Virus record (IMG/VR): IMGVR_UViG_3300032241_003189
Location: 1-26,785 of that record
Length of the DNA stretch: 26,785 bases
Reading direction: 5' to 3' (one strand)
Origin: a virus
Of this stretch, positions 20,415 through 26,785 are shown piece by piece. Position numbers and translations under genes: made by a program. The notes under the pieces were generated by a model that saw only the letters and a list, made by a program, of their open reading frames with translations, was not told the origin of the DNA and did no database searches. Numbering within the stretch: the first letter of the stretch is position 1; every line of letters starts with the position of its first letter.

Positions 20415-20657
20415 ATGAAAACATTCAAACGCGGCACGTTCGAGCAGTGCCTATTCTTTCAAGACGGAAACGCTGGACACTTATTGGTGAAGGTTCGCGG
20501 GCGCGGCTGGTTTCGCGATACGCGGCGGGCATATACTGCGGATTCCAAACCGCCGTCCCGCGCACAAGTTCTCACCTGCCTGACAACTCAACTGGAATCA
20601 GCCTTCGAGAAAGTCTCCATCACGAGCTATCGGATTGTCCGTCGCAAAAAGCCGTAG
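20415..20657 (+). CDS. Small protein, 80 aa, in a low-GC patch
   Basis: The product MKTFKRGTFEQCLFFQDGNA and on (GHLLVKVRGRGWFRDTRRAYTADSKPPSRAQVLTCL...ITSYRIVRRKKP) looks like a mixed alpha/beta domain with basic ends. An overlapping frame (20405-20701) has ATGA joints on both sides but an unlikely amino-acid make-up, so this one is preferred, with some doubt. GC is lower and codon use differs from its neighbours, suggesting separate origin. No family recognised. Confidence 0.5.
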   Translation: MKTFKRGTFEQCLFFQDGNAGHLLVKVRGRGWFRDTRRAYTADSKPPSRAQVLTCLTTQLESAFEKVSITSYRIVRRKKP

Positions 20658-20673
20658 TTAGTTCTCGCTCACG

Positions 20674-20696
20674 CGGCGAAGAAAGGAGCTTCGCCG
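20674..20696 (+). promoter_or_regulatory. Hairpin holding the SD of the next gene in its loop
   Basis: CGGCGAAG pairs perfectly with CTTCGCCG (8 bp), and the 7-base loop AAAGGAG contains the whole SD. The ATG of the 258-aa gene starts two bases after the stem. Folding could expose or restrict the ribosome site, or the loop could bind a protein; either way the layout is regulatory in form. Confidence 0.6.
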
Positions 20697-20697
20697 T

Positions 20698-21474
20698 ATG
20701 AGCAAGCTCGTCAAATCTTCCTTCGCTAGGTCGGCCACTTTTAACCACAAGGAACACGCCGACCGAATCGACCAACTCAACACGCAAGCCCAAGCTGCGC
20801 GGCGTATCGATGTTGCGCTTGGCCTTTACTGTTTCGAGTTAAAGGAGATTCATTTACAGCCCGGTCAGTTTGGAAAATGGCTAGCGGAAAATAAACCGCA
20901 TCTGGCGCGGCAACATACCGGATCAAAACTCTGGCAACCATCCCGGTCGCTTGAAGCTGCAATGAGCATCGCGCGGTCTTCTTTGGAGGTTTGTGGCTAT
21001 AAAATCAGCGACTACATTTCGGTGCTCTCCAATCAAATCCCACGCGTGCGTGGGATTTGCGAATCCGGGCAATTAATGCTGCTGCCCGAAGAAAAACTCC
21101 CCGAAGAATTTCAGAAGCTGCGTGAAGAGATTTTTGCTTTGGTGGATGGTAAGTCTCAACGGCAGTTATTGTCCGAATTCAAACAGATGGATGACGACAC
21201 CGGCAAGCCCAAGCGGGGCCGGCTGAAAGGTTCCACCGGTCTCACCAAGGAGATGCGCGAGAAAGCCGCGCAGCGCGCCGAGCAGGAACGCCTGAACGAG
21301 CTGGAGGAAACCATCATCGGGAACATTGACTGGCTGCTGGAAATCGCCGACGCCAAAAACCTCGGCATGATGGACGGCAAGCTGCTCAAGAAATTCGCCG
21401 ACGCCGCCGACACCGCCAGCGGCTTCGCCAAACGCGTGCTCGAAAGCCGCACGACCAACGGAGGTGCCAAGTGA
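20698..21474 (+). CDS. Hypothetical early protein of two-part composition, 258 aa
   Basis: Residues 1 to about 160 are encoded by lower-GC DNA (ARSATFNHKEHADRIDQLNTQAQAARRIDVALGLYCFELKEIHLQPGQFGKWLAENKP...), whereas residues about 161-258 (DDDTGKPKRGRLKGSTGLTKEMREKAAQRAEQERLNELEETIIGNIDWLLEI) are GC-rich like the phage. The N-terminal part recalls phage DUF3102-type proteins that act in early DNA events, by style only. A 26-base palindrome (21034-21059) falls inside it. GTGA overlap couples it to the GNAT gene, with GGAGGTG before that start. It may be a fusion of an acquired domain to an old tail. Confidence 0.6.
   Translation: MSKLVKSSFARSATFNHKEHADRIDQLNTQAQAARRIDVALGLYCFELKEIHLQPGQFGKWLAENKPHLARQHTGSKLWQPSRSLEAAMSIARSSLEVCGYKISDYISVLSNQIPRVRGICESGQLMLLPEEKLPEEFQKLREEIFALVDGKSQRQLLSEFKQMDDDTGKPKRGRLKGSTGLTKEMREKAAQRAEQERLNELEETIIGNIDWLLEIADAKNLGMMDGKLLKKFADAADTASGFAKRVLESRTTNGGAK
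21034..21059. repeat. 26-nt perfect palindrome inside a coding region
   Basis: CAAATCCCACGC (12) and GCGTGGGATTTG (12) flank only GT. It encodes NQIPRVRGI, so it must be compatible with reading. It lies near the boundary between the low-GC and GC-rich parts of the gene. It may be a binding site for a dimeric protein, an RNA hairpin, or the footprint of an insertion. Confidence 0.6.
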
Positions 21475-21830
21475 GCCAGCGTCTTAAATCCGCGCCCCGT
21501 GGCGTGCGATTGGAATACAGCAACCGGCGCAACGGGATTGAAGTTGATCTTCTGGTCGTCGAGGAATCGTTGCGCGGACGCGGGCTGGGCACCCAGGCGA
21601 TGATGCGGCTGCAATGTCTGGGCCGGAAAATCATCCTCTCCGCCGTGCCGGATAACGGCAAAAAAACGGCATTGCATCGCTTTTACCGCCGGCTCGGTTT
21701 TCGCGCAGCGGGCAAAGATGTCGGCGGCAACACGGTTTTTGAATGGCAGCCAAAAGTCATATCAGCCAAACGCTTCGTCGCTGCCTTTAAATCGAAGCTC
21801 CCAAAATTCAACCCGGCAATTTTGAAATGA
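21471..21830 (+). CDS. GNAT-family acetyltransferase-like protein, 119 aa
   Basis: The acetyl-CoA pyrophosphate loop is visible as VVEESLRGRGLGTQAMMRL (R-G-x-G-x-G type, residues about 29-47), and the C-terminal GNAT motif as ALHRFYRRLGFRAAGKDVGG. The GTG start at 21471 has GGAGG six bases upstream and overlaps the previous stop. Basic tail (KVISAKRFVAAFKSKLPKF). It ends in an ATGA overlap with the transposase start. Role may be acetylation of a host or phage factor; Mu Mom, a DNA-modifying protein of GNAT fold, is a more distant analogy. Confidence 0.7.
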   Translation: MSQRLKSAPRGVRLEYSNRRNGIEVDLLVVEESLRGRGLGTQAMMRLQCLGRKIILSAVPDNGKKTALHRFYRRLGFRAAGKDVGGNTVFEWQPKVISAKRFVAAFKSKLPKFNPAILK

Positions 21831-24004
21831 TCTCCGACCTCACCACCAGCGGCAGCGCGCCGGCCACTGTTCCACATGGAAAGTCCGACGTCGTCATCGC
21901 CGCGCTCAATGGCCTGACCAGCACCGTCCAGCCGGTGCGCGACGTGCAGGCGTATTTAGCCGCGCGCACGCCGGTGCCGGATTGTGCGGAGGAAAAGAGT
22001 TTGCTCATCACGCTGCCGGCGAAATTGCAGTTGGAGGTCAAATCGCTCGTGCGCGCGTGCAAGTTCGTGGCCGATCTGGTCCGCGAAAAATGGTCCGTGC
22101 AGTCCGCCTGCAAGAACGCGCTGGCCGTGTTCGACAAATGGCATTGGAAGCTCGCCACGTTCCGGCAGAAGTATGACACCTGGGCGAAGACGCATGACTG
22201 GGTGGTGCTGGTGAACCGCGCGAAAGCCCCGGCGGCGTGGCGCGAGGGCAACGCGGGCTTGCCGGCCCCGTTCCTGGCCTACTGCGAAACCAAGCTGGCC
22301 CGCTTCGCCCGGCGCGATGCCAAGCGGCAGGCGCTGCTCGCCATCCATCGCCAATGGCTCACCGGCAAAAACGAGGATGGCGTCCGGGAGGCGATTCCCG
22401 GCTACGGTTTCAGCGATGGCCAGACCGGCACGGTCCCGGTCGGTTGGAGTTATGACAACGTGCTGTCGCAGATCAAGCGCCGCGCCCGGTTCACCAAGGC
22501 CACCCGCGCGCTGTTGCACGAGGGCGAATCCGCCGCGCGCGAATTTCTGCCGCATCAGCTCGGCTCGCGGCGCGGGCTGCGCTTCCTCGAGAAGATCACC
22601 TTTGACGACGTGCGCCTGGACTGGCTCGTGTTCGATCCCATCACCGGGCAGGCCGTGGAACTCTGGCTGCTCGTCGCGCGGGATGAAGCCACGGCGATAG
22701 TGCTCGGCTTTGTCATGCACCCCGCCACGGTGAACGAGGCCGGCAAGGCCGCGCACCTGGGCGCGCGGCAGATGAAGGAACTCGCCGCCTATCTGCTCCA
22801 GCGCTATCCGCTGCCGCCGTATCTGGTTCACTGGCTCGTGGAACGCGGCACCGCCACGCTGGCGGAGGCCGTCAAGGCCGCGCTCGCGGAACTCTTTAAC
22901 AACCGGATAAAGGTGCATTACACCAGCATGATCGGCGGCACCTCGCCGACCGGTTACGCGGAAAAGCGCAAGGGCAATTCACGCGGCAAGGCTTCGCACG
23001 AAGCGCACAACCGGCTGTTTCACACGCAGGGCAGTTTCATCGGCGGGCAGACCGGCGCCAACTGGGGCATCCGCCCGGCCGACCTCGAAGCGCGCATCCG
23101 GGAATGCCAGGAGATTCACGAGCGCGCGCAGACGCTGCCGGAAGAAAAGCGGGCCGAGGTGAAATATCCGCTGCTCACGCTGGCCGAGGCGCGCGAGAAA
23201 TTCGCCGCCATCTGTCACGAGCAGAACAACCGCACCGAGCACGCGCTGGAAGATTTCGGCACCGTGCTGGAAGTGCAGACCGCCACCGGCTGGGAAGTGG
23301 CCGAGGCCGCGCAGCCCGGCGTGCCGTGCCGCTCGCGCATGGAGCGCCCCACCGAACGCGCGCTCCGCCTGATCCGCAGCGTGGACCGCTGGGAGAAAAC
23401 CTCGCCGGACATCGTCCGCACGTTTCTGGATCACACCCAGCGCTTCGTCACCGTCAATGCGCGCGGCGAAATTGAATTGATGATCGAAGGCCGCAAGCTG
23501 ACCTACCGCGCGCCCGAAACCGGCCCCGCCGGCGAAATGGTGCCCGGCCTGAAATGCCTGGCTTATCACCATCCGGGCGATCCGGAGTTCCTGCATCTCA
23601 CCAGCGGTGATGGCCGGATTCTCGGCACCTGGTGTCAGCGCGGCCGCAGCACCTTCCTGGATCAGCAGGCGCTCGCCGAGGCCATGCGCTACACGCACGC
23701 CGCCCGCAGCGCCGCCCAGGCCGTGGCCGGCGAGATGGCCGCCCCGCAGCGCGAGCAGCTCGACGCCATGCGCGAACACAACCGGCAGGTTGCCGGCGCC
23801 GCGTTTGTTGTCACGTCGATGGTGCCCGATGCGAACGGCGGCAGCGACCCCAGCCGCGTGGCCGCCTCGCTGGAGGCCATCGACGCCGCCGGTGAGCAGA
23901 TGAAGGTCAATCCGCCCGCGCCGGTGCCCGTGGCGGATTGCACGGAAGATTTACTGAAACGGGCCAAGAACATTCCGCCCGTTTCGGAAAAACACTGGGA
24001 CTGA
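21827..24004 (+). CDS. MuA-like transposase, 725 aa
   Basis: MuA joins phage ends to target DNA in the transpososome. The first 170 residues carry helix-turn-helix DNA-binding regions (SLVRACKFVADLVREKWSVQSACKNALAVFDKWHW). The integrase core follows: ITFDDVRLDW with D260/D261, then LVERGTA with E339 where a catalytic D is usual, and GKASHEAHNRLF with E392. A beta barrel (about 480-580, GEIELMIEGRKLTYRAPETGP) and a helical tail for MuB contact complete the layout. The start overlaps the GNAT stop (ATGA). The downstream MuB gene lies 45 bases away. Confidence 0.93.
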   Translation: MISDLTTSGSAPATVPHGKSDVVIAALNGLTSTVQPVRDVQAYLAARTPVPDCAEEKSLLITLPAKLQLEVKSLVRACKFVADLVREKWSVQSACKNALAVFDKWHWKLATFRQKYDTWAKTHDWVVLVNRAKAPAAWREGNAGLPAPFLAYCETKLARFARRDAKRQALLAIHRQWLTGKNEDGVREAIPGYGFSDGQTGTVPVGWSYDNVLSQIKRRARFTKATRALLHEGESAAREFLPHQLGSRRGLRFLEKITFDDVRLDWLVFDPITGQAVELWLLVARDEATAIVLGFVMHPATVNEAGKAAHLGARQMKELAAYLLQRYPLPPYLVHWLVERGTATLAEAVKAALAELFNNRIKVHYTSMIGGTSPTGYAEKRKGNSRGKASHEAHNRLFHTQGSFIGGQTGANWGIRPADLEARIRECQEIHERAQTLPEEKRAEVKYPLLTLAEAREKFAAICHEQNNRTEHALEDFGTVLEVQTATGWEVAEAAQPGVPCRSRMERPTERALRLIRSVDRWEKTSPDIVRTFLDHTQRFVTVNARGEIELMIEGRKLTYRAPETGPAGEMVPGLKCLAYHHPGDPEFLHLTSGDGRILGTWCQRGRSTFLDQQALAEAMRYTHAARSAAQAVAGEMAAPQREQLDAMREHNRQVAGAAFVVTSMVPDANGGSDPSRVAASLEAIDAAGEQMKVNPPAPVPVADCTEDLLKRAKNIPPVSEKHWD

Positions 24005-24048
24005 GGTCCCAATCAAACAACAACCAAAAACAAAACACTGAGGGCAAA

Positions 24049-25095
24049 ATGAGCAACGATAAAATTGAAACGAATCCCGGCAAATGGAAACCCAACGAGG
24101 CGCAGAAGGAAGTCCTCATGGGCCTGCTCCAGGAGTCCGACAAGGAAAAAACCATCGTCGATTTCGCCAAGAAATTCCTGCCGTTCGGGCGGAGCAAATT
24201 CGACCAGATCATGGACGTGTTCGATGCCGCCCGGCCGCAGAGCTACTTCGACAAGGTCAGCGACGAGGTGAAAGTTGAACTCATCGAGGAACTCGCCACC
24301 ATCCTCGAACGCATCCCGATGAAGCGCCTGCAACTCGCGCGCGTCACGGAAATCAAAATCCACAAGACCTCCAAGATCGAGGCGCTGGAAGCCGCCATCA
24401 ACGAGGCCAGCTCCAAGGACGGCCCCGAGCGCCTCATCATCCAGCTCGGCCCGACCGGCGCCGGCAAGACCATCACCAGCAACTATCTCGCCTCCGCCGT
24501 CAGCGCGCGGTTCGTGGAAGTGCGTGATGTCTGGCGCCGCAGCGAATCCGGCATCGTGCCGCTCACCGACATCTGCCGCGCGCTCGACGTGCGCGTGGCC
24601 AAGTATCGCAACCGCGTGGCCGACATGCAGGACGGCCTGATTAAATTCTGCGAGGAGCGCCGCGTCGTCCTGTGCTTTGACGAGGGCGAACATTTCGGCA
24701 AATCCGCGCTCAACCTCCTCAAGCTGCTCCTGAACAAGACCAAACTCGTGCCGGTGATCCATGTGGTGCCCGGCGAATACGAGAAGTGGTTCACCTATTT
24801 CCCGAACGAAGCGGACCAGATCGCGCGCCGCACGCACGCGATTGTGGATTGCAGCATCATCGATCCGGTGGACGCCGCGCTGTTTTTTCCGGCGGACCAG
24901 TTCGAGAAGCGCACCGAGGCGCTGGAAGTCATCTGCCGCGAGGCGAATTCCTTCGGCCATTACTCGCTCATCAACCGCGTGGCCGGCGAGCTGCGCGGCA
25001 TCGTCAAGGCCAAGCTCGGCGAGGCCGGCGACGTGGCCACCGCACTGGCCCGCGCCAAGCGCCAGATGAAAACCCCGCCGCGCTCAAACAAATAA
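24049..25095 (+). CDS. MuB-like AAA+ transposition ATPase, 348 aa
   Basis: MuB selects target DNA and activates MuA. Walker A GPTGAGKT (134-141) and Walker B VVLCFDE (206-212) are clear, followed by sensor-region helices and RVAGELRGIVK (about 309-319). Residues 1-120 hold a regulatory domain with possible helix-turn-helix (IVDFAKKFLPFGRSKFDQIMDVFD). I chose the ATG at 24049: it has GAGGG seven bases before and an A/C-rich leader (AACAACCAAAAACAAAAC). An in-frame start at 23938 would overlap the transposase and is rejected. Confidence 0.9.
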   Translation: MSNDKIETNPGKWKPNEAQKEVLMGLLQESDKEKTIVDFAKKFLPFGRSKFDQIMDVFDAARPQSYFDKVSDEVKVELIEELATILERIPMKRLQLARVTEIKIHKTSKIEALEAAINEASSKDGPERLIIQLGPTGAGKTITSNYLASAVSARFVEVRDVWRRSESGIVPLTDICRALDVRVAKYRNRVADMQDGLIKFCEERRVVLCFDEGEHFGKSALNLLKLLLNKTKLVPVIHVVPGEYEKWFTYFPNEADQIARRTHAIVDCSIIDPVDAALFFPADQFEKRTEALEVICREANSFGHYSLINRVAGELRGIVKAKLGEAGDVATALARAKRQMKTPPRSNK

Positions 25096-25100
25096 TTCCC

Positions 25101-25544
25101 ATGCGCACCTTGCCTGCCCCAATCTCCGACGCCGAGCGCGCCGTGCATCACTACAAGGCCGGACTCCTCCGGCTGGTGATGGCGCACATCGTGCGCCGGG
25201 CTTTGGTGCAGACGCATGTATCCGCCAATGATGTGCCCGAAGACATCATCGAACCCCAGCACCGGCAGGGCGTGGCCAGCAACGCCTGGAACGCCCTGCG
25301 CTCGCTGGAAATCATCGAGGCCGTCCCGATGGCCTTCACGGATGAGACCGCCGCCATTTACGGCGGCCGCATCCAGAACAAAAACCCGCACCGCAAAGGC
25401 GCGTGGGTGACCGCCTACCGGCTGGCCTCCCGCGCGAAAGCCGTGGCGTGGGCCAACGCCAACAACGTGCGTCTGGTGGACGCGGAACTCACCGCCACGC
25501 CGCCCGCGACCAACGGCGTGCAGATCGAATTAAAGGTCGGTTAA
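25101..25544 (+). CDS. Hypothetical early protein, possible winged helix, 147 aa
   Basis: Starts five bases after the MuB stop, at ATG 25101. The product has a helical start (AERAVHHYKAGLLRLVMAHIVRRALVQT), then VSANDVPEDIIEPQHRQGVASNAWNALRSLEIIEAVPMAF and GRIQNKNPHRKGAWVTAYRLASRAKAVAWANANN, a pattern with helix, helix, beta turn, helix as in winged-helix DNA-binding domains. Genes of this form follow MuB in similar prophages as I recall. It may assist replication or transposition. Family not certain. Confidence 0.65.
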   Translation: MRTLPAPISDAERAVHHYKAGLLRLVMAHIVRRALVQTHVSANDVPEDIIEPQHRQGVASNAWNALRSLEIIEAVPMAFTDETAAIYGGRIQNKNPHRKGAWVTAYRLASRAKAVAWANANNVRLVDAELTATPPATNGVQIELKVG

Positions 25545-25558
25545 ACATGAAAACAAAC

Positions 25559-25671
25559 TGGCCACCGAGACCCCGAGGCACCGAGCTGAGCAGTTGTGGG
25601 GCACTGACTCAAGCTGCGAGGAAAACCCAATTAAACAACCTCTCTGTGTCTCGGTGTCTCTGTGGCTAACA
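25559..25671. repeat. CCAC[AC]GAG inverted repeat, copy C
   Basis: Left arm GGCCACCGAGACCCCGAGGC... (25562 on) and right arm CTCTCTGTGTCTCGGTGTCT... (25640 on) form an imperfect inverted repeat around a 54-base centre unrelated to copies A and B. It lies between two early genes and its right arm leads into an A/C-rich leader and SD. Confidence 0.75.
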
Positions 25672-25692
25672 AACAAAACAACGGAGGGCAAA

Positions 25693-25899
25693 TTGAACGT
25701 AGAACTATCCATCACGCAGACCGCATTTCTCAGACTTTACCACGACAAGGTGGCCTATCTCATCGGCAAACCCCGGCGCGTCCTCGAAGACCTGCTGCAC
25801 GAGGCCGAGGAAAACATCCACGCCGAAACCTTCAGCCTGCGGGCCAGCGCCGAGATCAACCGCGCCGCCTGCCTGAAAGTCCTGGGGAGGCTCGCATGA
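25693..25899 (+). CDS. Small early protein with TTG start, 68 aa
   Basis: TTG at 25693 is preceded by ACGGAGGGCAAA, a good SD, and resembles the MuB leader (ACTGAGGGCAAA). An ATG upstream (25594) lies in the repeat and would add 33 unlikely residues. The product MNVELSITQTAFLRLYHDKV is helical overall (LEDLLHEAEENIHAETFSLRASAEINRAACLKVLG). ATGA overlap with the next gene. Family unknown. Confidence 0.65.
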   Translation: MNVELSITQTAFLRLYHDKVAYLIGKPRRVLEDLLHEAEENIHAETFSLRASAEINRAACLKVLGRLA

Positions 25900-26108
25900 A
25901 ACGCTCCCTCCTCGATGCCTTTCAGCAAATGCAGCCCACGCGGCTCTTCTGCCTCGGCTACGCCTGGCACCATCAAGTTTTTGGCGAACTCACCGGCAGC
26001 ACCGTCGTGGATTCCATTGACGGCCAGGTGGCCGTGCGTTCGTTCCAAAGCAAACATCCGCACCTCACCCGCGTGTGGCTCGAAACTCCCGAAACCGCAA
26101 CCAAATAA
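25896..26108 (+). CDS. Small early protein, 70 aa
   Basis: GGGGAGG precedes the ATG at 25896 by a few bases and ATGA links it to the previous gene. The product MKRSLLDAFQQMQPTRLFCLGYAWHHQVFGELTGSTVVDSIDGQVAVRSF... reads like a small alpha/beta protein with an aromatic centre. No motif recognised. It precedes Gam by four bases. Confidence 0.65.
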   Translation: MKRSLLDAFQQMQPTRLFCLGYAWHHQVFGELTGSTVVDSIDGQVAVRSFQSKHPHLTRVWLETPETATK

Positions 26109-26112
26109 AATT

Positions 26113-26664
26113 ATGTCCAAACAACGCATTAAAGTGGTGACGCCCGTCATCCAGACCCGCGACGAAGCCGAAGGCGTGATGAACGCGCTCGCCCTCATCG
26201 CCACCAACAAACGCATCATCGCCGGCCGCATGGACAAGGAAATCCTTGCCGTGCAGGAAAAATATTCCGGCCAGCTCACCAAGTGCGACGCCGTCATCGC
26301 CATTGAAGCCCAGAAGCTCGAAGCCTGGGCCAACGCGCACCCGGAGGAATTTCCGAAAAACAAGAAGTCCATCGAGCTGCTCGCCGGCACCATTGGCTTC
26401 CGCAAAGACACGCCGAGCCTCGTGCTGCTCAACCGCTCGTTCACCTGGGCGAAGGTGGCGTTGGCCGTCACGAAAAATAAATGGCGCAAGTTTGCGCGCG
26501 TCAAGATCGAGGTGGACAAGAATGCGATTCTCTCGCGCAGCGGCACCTTGGAAAAGCCCACGAAGTTTCAGCGCGAGACCTTGCCGGTGCTGGGCTTGAA
26601 GATTGTGCAGGCGGAAAACTTTTTCGTCGAACCCAACCTCACCGAGACGGAGGAAAAGCCGTAA
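26113..26664 (+). CDS. gam: Gam-like host-nuclease inhibitor, 183 aa
   Basis: Mu Gam binds linear DNA ends in a Ku-like way and blocks exonucleases. The family signature is visible at KSIELLAGTIGFRKDTPSLVLLNRSFTWAKVA (about residues 85-117), with helical segments before it (VMNALALIATNKRIIAGRMDKEILAVQEKYSGQLTK) and a basic stretch after (KNKWRKFARVKIEVDKNAI). Length is close to Mu Gam. ATG at 26113 follows AAAATT and has no SD. Its place after MuA and MuB is typical. Confidence 0.88.
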   Translation: MSKQRIKVVTPVIQTRDEAEGVMNALALIATNKRIIAGRMDKEILAVQEKYSGQLTKCDAVIAIEAQKLEAWANAHPEEFPKNKKSIELLAGTIGFRKDTPSLVLLNRSFTWAKVALAVTKNKWRKFARVKIEVDKNAILSRSGTLEKPTKFQRETLPVLGLKIVQAENFFVEPNLTETEEKP

Positions 26665-26672
26665 CGCTCCGC

Positions 26673-26785
26673 ATGAGCCACCGGCACACTGAAAATATGG
26701 AACAGCCCAACACATTACCGATTGACCCGAACGCGCCGCTGCCGGTTGGTCTCCATGCGGTGGTTAGGCACGTCAAACAAGAGGA
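26673..26785 (+). CDS. Truncated early gene at the right edge
   Basis: An open frame from ATG 26673 (MSHRHTENMEQPNTLPIDPN) continues past the window end. A second in-frame ATG at 26697 (MEQPNTLPIDPNAPL) is as likely a start. Too little is present to assign a family. Confidence 0.45.
   Translation, partial: MSHRHTENMEQPNTLPIDPNAPLPVGLHAVVRHVKQE

Noticed and set aside
20405-20701. 98-aa frame with ATGA joints to the genes on both sides
   Set aside because: Its translation has an unlikely amino-acid make-up, and the overlapping frame at 20415-20657 reads more like a real protein. The joints keep some doubt.
23938-24048. In-frame upstream extension of MuB
   Set aside because: It overlaps the 3' end of the transposase gene, and the ATG at 24049 has an SD and the phage's usual leader.
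25594-25692. ATG start for the 68-aa early gene within inverted repeat copy C
   Set aside because: The extra residues come from the repeat, and the TTG at 25693 has an SD like that of MuB.
1-26785. CRISPR arrays, tRNA or rRNA genes, insertion sequences, phage end sites
   Set aside because: Looked for by eye on both strands; no regular spacer-repeat array, no tRNA cloverleaf, no rRNA, no IS transposase apart from MuA, and no TG...CA ends with flanking duplication were found.

Overview
The window looks like the interior of a Mu-type transposable phage or prophage (MuA/MuB/Gam early genes, gp27/gp28/gp29-like packaging and portal genes, gpI-like protease-scaffold) from a GC-rich Gram-negative host, most likely a member of the Verrucomicrobiota. 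The host assignment is an inference. It rests on secreted Asn/Thr/Gly-rich proteins, a general lack of Shine-Dalgarno (SD) sites with A/C-rich leaders instead, and two kinds of intergenic repeat (CCAC[AC]GAG inverted repeats and AATTTGAAATTGG strings) that I associate with such genomes. Neither phage end is seen: a late gene runs off the left edge and an early gene runs off the right edge.

Layout. Late genes are all on the minus strand and read leftward from about 18.05 kb to position 1. In transcription order they are: a zinc-ribbon membrane protein; an outer-membrane beta-barrel protein; a cluster of small proteins with a class 3 lipase and two membrane proteins (probable lysis or host-interaction cassette); small and large terminase; portal; protease/scaffold with an apparent internal scaffold start; a coiled-coil protein; a capsid cement-like protein; the major capsid protein; a secreted protein flanked by strong hairpins; connector, minor head, tail completion and tail terminator-like proteins; a probable tail tube protein; and small secreted or unknown proteins. 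Early genes are on the plus strand from 18.65 kb rightward: a Cro/Ner-like regulator, several small coupled genes of unknown function, a patch of lower GC with elaborate RNA/DNA palindromes, a GNAT protein, MuA-like transposase, MuB-like ATPase, a possible winged-helix protein, two small proteins, Gam, and a truncated gene. A helix-turn-helix repressor candidate (18197-18577, minus) sits at the divergence point, with likely operators at 18578-18630. Divergent early and late arms resemble the BcepMu arrangement more than Mu itself.

How the genes work together. The repressor and the Cro/Ner-like protein would set the lysogenic/lytic choice. MuA and MuB carry out replicative transposition while Gam protects DNA ends. 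Late genes build the head (portal, protease, scaffold, capsid, cement), package DNA (TerS/TerL), attach a tail, and lyse or remodel the envelope (lipase, small membrane proteins, outer-membrane protein).

The most unusual points are: five late proteins with Sec signal peptide-like N-termini, some beside the capsid genes; a dense [ASG]-L-[ADE]-N motif in the protease-scaffold (14 copies), also present at the capsid N-terminus, which may mark prohead protease cleavage sites; an SD sequence held in the loop of a perfect hairpin; a 26-nt perfect palindrome inside a coding region; and host-type intergenic repeats used as gene leaders inside a phage genome.
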